Shown here in pieces: positions 54,944-64,000 of a DNA stretch of 64,000 nt. Both the position numbers and the translations under genes were made by a program. The notes beneath the pieces are model-generated. The model worked only from the letters and a program-made list of their open reading frames with translations. It was not told the origin of the DNA and made no database searches. The first letter of the stretch is position 1; every line of letters starts with the position of its first letter. The stretch lies in assembly GCA_030248135.1 (NCBI GenBank), contig JASANC010001317.1:1-64000 (forward strand), given 5' to 3'. The DNA comes from Theristus sp. LFF4_11. Lineage: Eukaryota; Nematoda; Chromadorea; Monhysterida; Xyalidae.

Positions 54944-57900
54944 ATGAACAGCTCCACTGGTGCGCCGCTCCGATTGCCACCGGTAAGAAAAGAGAATTTT
55001 TGTAAATTTGATTTGGAAAAGTTAATTGTTGATTGGTGACGTGATAAGTTCCAAACTGTATGAAAATGGGAATTTTCATATTTTCATTGGTTCTGTTTCT
55101 CGTTTCATGTAATTTTAAGTTCAGAGGCCATTCACGAAGCAGTATTAGTGACCCGCAGCCATGTTAAAAAATTGCTTTGCGTCACTAAGTATTGCTTCAT
55201 GAATGCGGGTTTACTATGCGGTGTGCGGAAACGTTACGATTTGGTCGGACTTGCTGTGTAACAAAACGCAAAAGCATGTTCAGAAGTCAGATGCAGATCT
55301 TTCCAATAGTCATAATGCATGAACACTGCGTATAAACAATAGTTTGACAAGGTTCAAAGTTGGAAGTTGTTGTTTTGTGTGTGACCAACGGTTACACGTG
55401 CGCCTGTCCGTTTGCTTCGTGCAACAACTCACAACCGTCGCAGGTGGCCAGTTCGTCTCAGTTGCAAACGGCTGCCGTCAGCCCAACCCCGAGCGCCACA
55501 ATGCAACACCGCCGCTCAAGCTCGGCAACGGTCGCGTCGACGTCGAACGCTGCAGGTTCGTGTTCGTGAACTCTAAACACAACGAAAAACACATTTGAGC
55601 ATCCGTCTTCCGATTGAGCCCCATTTGTGAAAACGGGGCTGAATGTGGCGCCAGCAATGTCCCAATTATTGAAAGGTTCGCCCGTATTATTTTGTATGTG
55701 CAGCAATATTTTCACAACACGACCACAGTCGAACTCTAAATCATAGGCAATCGGCAGATTGGTTAGAGAGAGATCACGTAATACAAGCCTGTGCAAAGAC
55801 TCCGCCTTCACAGCAATGCCTGCACAGAAAGCATGCAACATGTGATCGCCCAGCAGTCAGCTGATTGCCCATAGTTTTGAGTTTCACTGCTGTGCGACAT
55901 GGTTTTCTCTGTGTTACTGTCAGCTGTTCCCACGTTCACAGGTTGCCCCGAGCACACCCCCACCGCCACCAGCAGCACTGCCGTCAGCCGGTGCGATGCC
56001 GTGCCGGTGCCCGATGCGTCCGGTGCGTCGTTGGCGCGTCCCGCAGTGTCGCTGCACACGCGCACCGCGTTCTGCTCGGAGGAGTGCGCTTTGGACGGCG
56101 CAGGCGACTCGGCGAGAAGCCCGCGGCGACACCCGATCCTCGGCAATCACAGGTGAATGCATGCGTCTCAGAGTGAACAGGGTTTCCTTTTTGAATTTGA
56201 GGCTAAAACCTTGCGTTTTTTTTCATTCTTTAAGAAGTCCCTAGTGGACGTCTTTTTTCCTTTTCCTCAGTCCTTTTTCCACCTTTTCCACCGGACCACC
56301 ACGACTCGCTCGTCGTGTCGTGTTCATCACGAAATACGCAGGGTCACTTCGTTGGTTTTCTTTTTCACTGTTCAACGATGATTCTTGTCTGGTTATACTC
56401 GAATTGATTGGTTGCTTTTGTGTTGCAACTCAGTGATTTATGCTCTATCAAAGCAGCCAATCAGACGGCCGAAATCAGAATTTTCTGAACACAAACTGCA
56501 ACAAAAAACGTGTTCTCAAATTGAGCATAGCATCGAAAAAACTTTAAGGTGAATGTGCTTTTCCGACAGCTTAGTTTAGTATTGATGTGGAGCTGGGTTT
56601 TTTTGCAGAAAAACGTCGGTTTTTTGCAGAAATTTTGGACCGTTTGCAGAAAATTTTTAGCAGATTTCTGCAAATTGCAGAAACAGATTTGCATACAAAC
56701 TTTGGTTTTGCAATATTCATTTTGTGCTTAGCGCTTGACTGTGGTTTCACATCAACATGGAAGAAATTTCAAATAGGTTTTTTTTGTCAAAAAACAGCTT
56801 CGGCGGTTGCTGTAGCGCAACGATTGGCGTTTGTCTTGCCTTCGACAGTAAAATTTCAAATTTCAAATTCGAAAAATAAAACAGAATCAGATCAAATCGA
56901 AAATTATTGTTTGCTGTCGTCAGGCTTTCTGTTTGGAATTAGATTGAAGTGATCCATCATCCACACAACAGAAGATGCAAAAATAAGACATTGGCGGAGG
57001 TACGGTTCGCAAGTTTCTCGTCGAGCTTGTCGAGAATCTCAGCAACCGATTCGAAGACGCGCACAGCGTTCTAAAGGCTGCCAAAATATTTTACCGTCTG
57101 AGATGGATGGATCTGAACAGCTGCTGGCGTACGGAAATGCCGATCTGCTGTATCTGCACCAGTTTTATTCATCAATTTTGCCGGGCAAGGGCAGTATCGC
57201 TGACGAATGGAAACGATTGAAATGCGAACAAATTCAGTTCCCTGGTCCGAGTATAACTGCAGGCAAGCATGCAGTATCTTGGGATGAAAGCTAAGAGGCG
57301 ATACAAAATCAAACCGAACAAAGTGAACTGCAGCTTTGAGAACGTCGAACCGACCGAAGCCATCGCTCTGATTGCGAAATTTGAGCAATGAGGGTTTTCA
57401 TTTGATATTGTGTTGTTGTTGTTAGGTTGAATGATTTGAGACAAATGATTGGTGATTTGTTTGGCTTGGCAATCTGGTTTGGTTTTGGTGTTTTTTCTGA
57501 ATCTTTGAAAAATTCTGCGGTAAAACGATGCAATTGGCAATTGCAATTCTGAGCATCGTTAAGAAATGATGCTCAGAACGAAAAAATGACATCAAACAAG
57601 CACAAAAACCATTTTCGTCATGTTTTTAAAATTTGCAGAAACCAAATTTCATTTGCAGAAATTTTTTACCAAATTTCTGCAAATTGCAGAACCGACTTTT
57701 TGAAAAAAAAAACCTAGATGTGGAGACGTTCATTGACGTAAAGGCGGTTATCATTTAACTTCGTTTTTTGTGTTGATAAAATTGTAAAAACGAGAACAGC
57801 ACATAAAAGCCCACTGCATTTACGATGACACGTTTCCGGTGTGCCGTGTGCGTGCAATTTTTTTGGTCTGTATGTTTCTGTCTTTCACGTTGCTTAATAT

Positions 57901-60900
57901 TGATTGACCGATGACCACCAGATCAAAAGCCACCGTGTTGGGAAACGTGTACGGTCTTTAAATGATTCAAGTTCCAAGATTTTATTTATCAAATACGAAG
58001 TTGAAATGTGGTGCTGAAGCATCAAAAAAATCATATGAATCACGATGAAGCACGATGAATCCACAAAAGTCACTAAATTCTGAACACTCCGGTTATTCTG
58101 ATGGGCCTTTTGCGGTGCAAGACCGTTCGGAAAACGATATTCAATTTTGAATGGTTGCCAGGTCGGACACAATGGACCCTGAGCGCTCCCCGACGGTCTC
58201 ATCCAACATGACGACCACAACAACCTCAACACCGTCAACGACCGCCAAAGTGCCACTCGACTACGTCGACGTCGGACTGGATCGATACGACGACGTTCAC
58301 CCGCCGCCGTCGTACGAGTACGATTTGGAGGAGGCCTCTTGCAGTAGCAGTTCAGCGTCGATTTCGTCGCATTTCGCGCCGGCTGCTTATGCCGCTGAGA
58401 GAAAACGCGCTTTGGTTCGTGCGTTTTTTTTGGGGGGAGGGGGTGGGGTATTTGGAGCAGGGTGTATTTTGTTGGTTTTGGCATCACGAGGCGAGGCCAC
58501 CGATATTCTGCGTTTTCGCGATCGGTTTGATGTAGCTCAATAGTTCAACAGCACTCAAACTACTGAGCGTCATAAACAACACAGTTGTTTGCCAAATTCC
58601 GTCGATGTCACACCAGAGCAGTATGGAGCCTGTGTGTTTGTTTGGTCGTGTCGGGAACCATTATTCTGGCTGGTTGCAAAGTGCACGGTCGTCAGCGACT
58701 GAAAATACAAGATATTCTTTTATTTTGGTTCTGAGACTCATTGCGCGCATAGACATGTAAACAGTTTCATGCCTTATGCGCGGATTCAAAATTGGTAAAG
58801 TGATCCGACTCCCCGAAATACGGCTGGCTCACTTGGGCTGTTTTGAATTGCTGCATAAAGCTTGATACTAGTTGGCTTTCTCGGTCGGCAAACGCATTCA
58901 GGCACACAGAACCGCAAACGAACACAATAACGCAACGAGAACAACCAACAATATTTGCAGGTGGCGTTTCTGCTGGTGTGTCTGGCCGGTCTGAGCAACG
59001 ACCTGGTGCTGGCGTTCATCCACGAGCGCGTGCCGGAGCAGCCGCCACTACCCGACCTGATCTTCGCGCACACACCCTACGTGCCGTTCGCGTTGACCGT
59101 GTCGGAGGTGGCCATACTGACGAACACGTTGCTCGCCGTGCTCATCGTGCTCCTCAATAAATACCGGTGCTGTCCTGATTCTGCTGCTCTCCTTTTGCAT
59201 GATCACGCTGATGTTGTTTTGGTAGTTCGGTCAAGGTTAGGAGGTTCGCAAGCGGTTGTTAGAAAAATTGAGTTCTCGTACAATCCATCTGGCGTCGCAA
59301 GACGCGTCAGTGTCCGCACCACGAGACATCAATCTTAGCCCGTTAGCCAGGGTCGTAGCTCTGTTGTTTTTTTGTCGCAATCATTCGAATACGTGATACT
59401 GCTATTCAGTGTGCCAGATTTTGGAAGTCAATTCAACCGATTTTACTGCGCCTTTTCGTGGACAAAGTAGTTCAAATTGACAACTCTTTTTTGAAAGATG
59501 CCAATCGAGTTATTGTTTGTTCGCGTTTCAGTTGTACGTTGCTGAAGCGGATGCTGTTGATCTTCTCGATGTTGTACGGTGGCCGTGCACTGTCGATGCT
59601 CGTGACGCAGGTGCCCGTGGCTGACACCAAATACTACTGCTCACCGAAAGTGAGTCACTGCTCGTTGGGTCGCTTTTTGAATTCGTTTGTTGTTCGGATT
59701 GCGTTCACGTTTTAACCGTTTGAAAGTTGACCGGCAATGTGACTAGCATCAGACCAAGAAAAAACTCCGCCATTCTTCAAGTTTGTTCCAGAGTTCAAAA
59801 CAGTTGCAAATGCGCTGCGCAATGCTAGCGACGCGTGTTGCATTTGGCAGAACGTTGCATCCGCGTGGCGCGTCTTTCATGATGCCCAAGATCGGGCGCA
59901 TGTCTTGTGTGCCTGCACAAGCGTTCTGGCATGCAGCGTCCGATGCAAGTGAACAGCCGATGCTTGCTTGCACAGTGGCGCACGTTTACAGCGCACATCC
60001 ATCCATGCATCCATGCATCCATGCATCCATTTTATTGCGCGAAAGTGTTGCATGGCGGCCAGCGTGTGTTGCACTGTTGCAGGTGAACGAGACGAGCATC
60101 TCACTGGTGTTCGGCCGCGCGCTGTCGCTGGTCAGCGGCCTGGGTCTGTCGATGAGCGGCAAACACCGTCTCTGTGGCGACTACATCTACAGCGGACACA
60201 CGCTCGTGCTCGTGCACACCTACCTCATGGTCAGGGAATGTGAGTGAGCGTGGGGGGGACAAGCAAATTGGCGGCAAAATCGTTTTTTTATGTCGGAACC
60301 CGTTTTTTATATCCGATCAGAGACCCGTGCAAGTAGTGTGATTTTTAGGTTGATTTCAGTTCAGCACATTAACAAGTGAGGAATGTCCTTTTCCTTTGGC
60401 CAGTACACTTTGCTGGTGCTTGTTTACTACTGCAGCTGCAGACCAGACATTCGTTTTAAACAATTTTGATTAGACATTAGACAACGTTTTTGGTAGTGAC
60501 TAACGCTGAAAACACGTGATAGTAATGCGGTTTTTTTTCTGGCGCAAAGTGATTGATGCTTCCTTGATACGATTATGTCTCTGGTGCAAAGGTGTTTGTT
60601 GTTAGCATGACAACTTTTAACCAGTTTCAGGCGGTTTTTTGTCAACAGTTTTCAAAACTTTTTTCGAAACTTATAAGCGTTTCTGTTTGGTTTGTATTTG
60701 AATGTTGGCACGAATTTAAACAGCGTTTCCTTTGAACACACAGTGCGTGTTAGACAAAATTTTGACAACGTTTTACGTTATTGAATACATAACACACAAA
60801 GTTGTTTTTTGAAAGATGTGTATCACAAAAATGTGTTGTTGAATGGTTAGCAGGACAGCTACGTCGTTTGCACACAGCTTTTAATGGTTTTGCAGCGCAG

Positions 60901-62452
60901 TTAAAAAGCACGCAAATCGAACAAGACTGCTCACTGATTGGCAACATCATGCTGCTAGGACCAATCAGCGAACTGAAAAACCAGCCAATCATCATGTTGC
61001 GTACTGTAAGCATATGCTGTGTTCGCTTGTAACAAACCAGCATTTTGGTGTTACAGCAAAAACCATTTGACATTTACACTTGTCAAAAATTGTTATTTCT
61101 TCAAATCACGTAGCACTTGAAAGTGAAAAAGATTGCATGCGGTTGATAAGGCGTGTGTTTTTGAGAAAAACATAGAGCACGTGCACCGTTTGGGCGTTTT
61201 CTCCGTATGTTTTGTGGTGTGCATTGGTTGTAGGGGTTGTAGTTTATGTATATTTTTAGTTGCTAGAATTTTCGACTATTTTCTTTGACATTTAGTTTGG
61301 ATGGTTTTTCGACTGGAAACTCAAAAGCGACGCGTTTACTGATTTTTCACGCAGATAATAATTTTTTTGCATAGTTTTTTTGTAATTTGTGAGTGGGTGA
61401 AGTAATGTTGTACAAACTGGGGAACTGACTTTTTTTTATAAACGAAAATATAAAAACGCGGAATCACAAAGCTGCAATTTTAGAGACTCTGATTAGCATG
61501 ACAAAAGCAGAGCTGCTCAGTACTTTTGTGGCAGCAGCCGTCGTTGTCAGAGCTGATTTGCGAATTCAAAGCTCCTTTTGTCTAACTTATCGTTCATTGT
61601 TTCAGACACCCCTAAGCGCTGGGCGTTTCTCCAGTGGATGTCGTTGTTGTTCTCGGCGTCGGGCGTCTTCTGTCTGCTGCTGTCACGTGGCCATTACACG
61701 GTGGACGTGCTGATTGCCTACTGGGTCGCAACTAGACTCTTTGCCACCTATCACACCATTTGTAGTCATGCTGATTTGAGGGTGCGTGCGTATTTTGGGG
61801 GGAGAGGTGGGGCGTGGGGTTGAGTGTGGGGCAGTGATTTTTTCAGGCATTTGACAGTTTTGGTGTCCGACCAAAAATTCATGTGTCTAAAGATGAGCTT
61901 CTTTAAAATGGCTACCAACGGCACTGCAAAAGCAGGAAATGAATGCTACTTTAGAGAAGCATTCCATATGTGCTCCACGACCGTGTTGCTCGCGTATGGC
62001 TTTTTTTGGTTTTAAAAAATTGCTAGCTGCTAAGAAAGAAGCATGTCACACAATCGTGTGTCGGCGGACCCGGACATTTGTTGCATTCGCTGATTGGTTC
62101 GGATCACGCTCGATCCACCTCCCTAGTCCTATTCTTTTTACACACGCCAGCTCAACTCGAGCACCAGGGAGGTGGAGTCAAATGCACTGCACTTAAGATT
62201 GCTGATTGGATGCGTCACACTACAGCTAATACTGCAAAATATCCGGTCCTCTAATACTGCAAAAATAATAAAAAATAAAATAGATTTCTCCAGGAATACT
62301 CAACGAGCAACCTGTTCTCGCGTTTCTGCTGGTTTCCGTTGTTTCGCATCATGGAGGACGGTGTGCCGTGCACAGTGCCGTTGAGGTTCGAGTGGCCGCT
62401 GCCCTGGCCAAGGGCACTCGTGAGGAATACGTCGAAAACGAACATGTACTGA
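54944..62452 (+). CDS. Sphingomyelin synthase family protein
   Basis: Nine exons: 54944-54982, 55444-55555, 55942-56152, 58162-58414, 58961-59166, 59532-59649, 60083-60239, 61606-61781 and 62294-62452, all in phase, 476 residues. Residues 1-200 are disordered Ser/Thr-rich cytoplasmic sequence with a PPPSYEYD motif. The six-TM core starts at VAFLLVCLAGLSNDLVLAF. Family blocks are clear: VPEQPPLPDLIF, LLVTQ-type MLVTQVPVADTKYYCSPK, LCGDYIYSGHTLVL and SRGHYTVDVLIAYWVATRLF. The catalytic triad of lipid phosphate phosphatase type is His352, His395 and Asp399. The end carries SNLFSRFCWFPLF. The enzyme transfers phosphocholine from phosphatidylcholine to ceramide at Golgi or plasma membrane; a related ethanolamine-phosphate activity cannot be excluded. 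Exons 1-3 are joined on phase and composition only and are less certain than 4-9. Intron 3 holds a hAT element. Confidence 0.9.
55131..55207. repeat. Small palindromic 'GCATTCATGAA' element, copy 3
   Basis: In intron 1 of the sphingomyelin synthase gene. GGCCATTCACGAAGCAGTAT at the left is mirrored by GTATTGCTTCATGAATGCG at the right, with TTAGTGAC / GTCACTAA inside. Same family as 10938-11013. Confidence 0.65.
56593..57717. mobile_element. hAT element with 8-bp target duplication and transposase remnant
   Basis: 1125 bp in intron 3 of the sphingomyelin synthase gene, flanked by ATGTGGAG on both sides (56585-56592 and 57718-57725). Ends are CTGGGTTTTTTT and AAAAAACCTAG. Both subterminal regions carry many TTTGCAGAAA words, as expected of hAT transposase-binding sites. 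The interior holds plus-strand fragments FLVELVENLSNRFEDAHSVL (near 57012) and, in another frame, QLLAYGNADLLYLHQFY and ADEWKRLKCEQIQFPG (57118-57243). They resemble the hAT-derived ZNF862-like transposase region (RF..., YG...L..Y, EW..LK). The frame change and early stop show it is inactive. Confidence 0.75.
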
Positions 62453-64000
62453 TGCGAGTTGGTAGTTTCGAGTTTCTCTTGAATTTCGGGTGTTTCACAT
62501 GAAACTATGGATAATGGCAAGAAATATGGAACACTACTTCGAAAACGTTTGTCGTTGGTTGTGTTAAAGATTTGCTCTTAAGATGACAAGTAGGACCAGT
62601 TTTTTTGAAAAACGTAGTTTCCTTTTCAGACACCTTGTGTTTTTTAGAAGTTTTCTCGAGTTTTGGGCATTGTCACGTCGTATGATCGTATCGATTTATT
62701 CAGATCCCAGTTTCCTTTGTTTTATCATGCTGGAAAATGTTTTCTGCGCATAAAAATGATTCTAAGAATTTTATTCATTTTTCTCCTCAATCATTCCTTT
62801 GATTCTGTTTTTCTCATTTTTTCATGACATGACGTGAGCACATTTTTTTGTTTCATTTGAATTGGTATTCAGTTGAAAACTCGAAATATTGTGTTCGATT
62901 TGAGACATTTCTTTTTTGGGCATTCAGAGGTTTCATTTCAAGCACACATTCACGCAGCCCATACGCTTTATTTATCCAAACTTTTGTTTAAACTTTTTTG
63001 TTCAGTTTCAGCACTTCCATTTTGCATTTTTTTTGCAACAGCAACAACGATATCAGAAATCTGAAAACTTTCCACGGTGTTTTCTTTCTGTACCACGTTG
63101 CCAAAATAATTGCAACTTCATTCAGTTTTGTGGTTCCTGAATTTTTTTGTGTGTAAATTTGGACTTCTCTTGCTCTTACTTTGGTCCCGCTGGTCTCTTT
63201 TTTTGATGTACTGCATTTCTTGGATCTTTTTTAAATTTGTTTTCAGTGAAAATAACTTTGTTACAGATATTTTATTGGGCATGGAACTGGACGCAAATAT
63301 GCACTTGCCATATGTAGGTTTTTAAAGATCGCTTGCTTCTTCATTGGTAGAGGAATAATAAGGACGGCTAACGGACGTTTTTACATCATTCAATCAAGTC
63401 GTAATTGTTGGTTAGTGAGTGTGAAGCGTCCTCAGAAGGTATTGGCAGTATTTGAACTGTGTTCGTCTTGCTGATTGCTGCGCACGTCGCACGACGCTGG
63501 CAATCATGGGCAGTCATCATCAGTGATGTCCCATTCATGCACGACGCAGCATTCATTCATGTCGCTTCACGACTCGCTAGTTAACCACGATTGCAACCAA
63601 CGAATTCGAGTGAACTGAAAAATCGTTTTTTTTTGCTTCATAAACGTGAATTGATCCGATGTTAAAAGGCATGCTTCATCGTTCACGAACTTGCCTGTGT
63701 TGTGTTGAAATGCCGCCTTGTCTGCACGGAAACTCTTCACGCGCACATTGGATGGAAATCACGGTATCATTTGGTTTTTTTGCGGTTTCCTCTAGTCACG
63801 TTTGTGAACGTTTGTCACAATCATTGCAGTCGAATAATATTAACACTTTTGGTTCTATTTAGCAAATCTTGTACAGCACAACGACATCATGTTTGTTTCT
63901 TGATACTGCACTGGTTTTGGATTGCGGTTGGTTTTTGCACTGTTAGTTGAAATTGCGGATTTGATATTAGCAAAGTTAGAATTTGGGGCTCTGAAAATTT
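62453..64000. other. 3' flank of sphingomyelin synthase gene; no further gene seen
   Basis: AT-rich. No clear AATAAA just after the stop. Short plus-strand frames without recognisable similarity. 63524-63700 has several CATTCATG words. The window ends without a new exon that I can support. Confidence 0.35.

Overview
Eukaryotic nuclear DNA, almost certainly from a nematode. The evidence is a complete cuticle collagen with the nematode N-terminal domain, a hedgehog-related protein with a Hint autoprocessing domain, a nematode-type DAD-motif glycosyltransferase, a membrane-anchored ZP (cuticlin-like) protein and a sphingomyelin synthase. Introns are short to medium and AT-rich with GT..TTTCAG borders; exons are GC-richer. 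I cannot name the species. Two extracellular-type glutathione peroxidases with in-frame UGA codons and 3' SECIS elements argue against a Caenorhabditis-like genome and for a lineage that kept selenocysteine GPx. Layout, left half: 1-6.3 kb is repeats (MITEs, a tRNA-derived SINE, poly-G/C tracts, a 1-kb repeat with TAGGGTTAGGGG ends). Then come a four-TM LAPTM-like gene (6292-8455, +), a small PB1-domain gene (9125-9857, -), a type II glycosyltransferase (10631-12809, +), a cuticle collagen (14706-16647, +), two tandem selenocysteine GPx genes (17195-18148 and 19617-20551, +), the N-terminal part of an M1 aminopeptidase (22220-23334, +) and the C-terminal 763 residues of a P4-ATPase lipid flippase (25151-30392, +). 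The last two are each incomplete and meet at a repeat-filled junction. Layout, right half: two head-to-tail minus-strand genes follow, a ZP-domain transmembrane protein (30747-35882) and a warthog-like hedgehog-related protein (36877-40577) whose introns host two identical tRNA-Val(CAC) genes and a SINE on the opposite strand. From 41.4 to 53.1 kb the sequence is almost purely repetitive: several copies of the TAGGGTTAGGGG-ended element, a 795-bp foldback, a 107-bp tandem repeat, a 25 x 19-bp minisatellite and a hAT MITE with a perfect 8-bp duplication. Last is a nine-exon sphingomyelin synthase (54944-62452, +) with a 1.1-kb hAT element in one intron; the final 1.5 kb shows no gene. Function: many genes fit extracellular or surface biology of a cuticle-bearing animal (collagen, ZP protein, hedgehog-related protein, secreted GPx, surface glycosyltransferase) and membrane lipid handling (flippase, sphingomyelin synthase). 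I see no operon-like spacing. Exon joins were read by eye and checked by phase. Total CDS length is divisible by three for every complete gene model, and for the flippase fragment.
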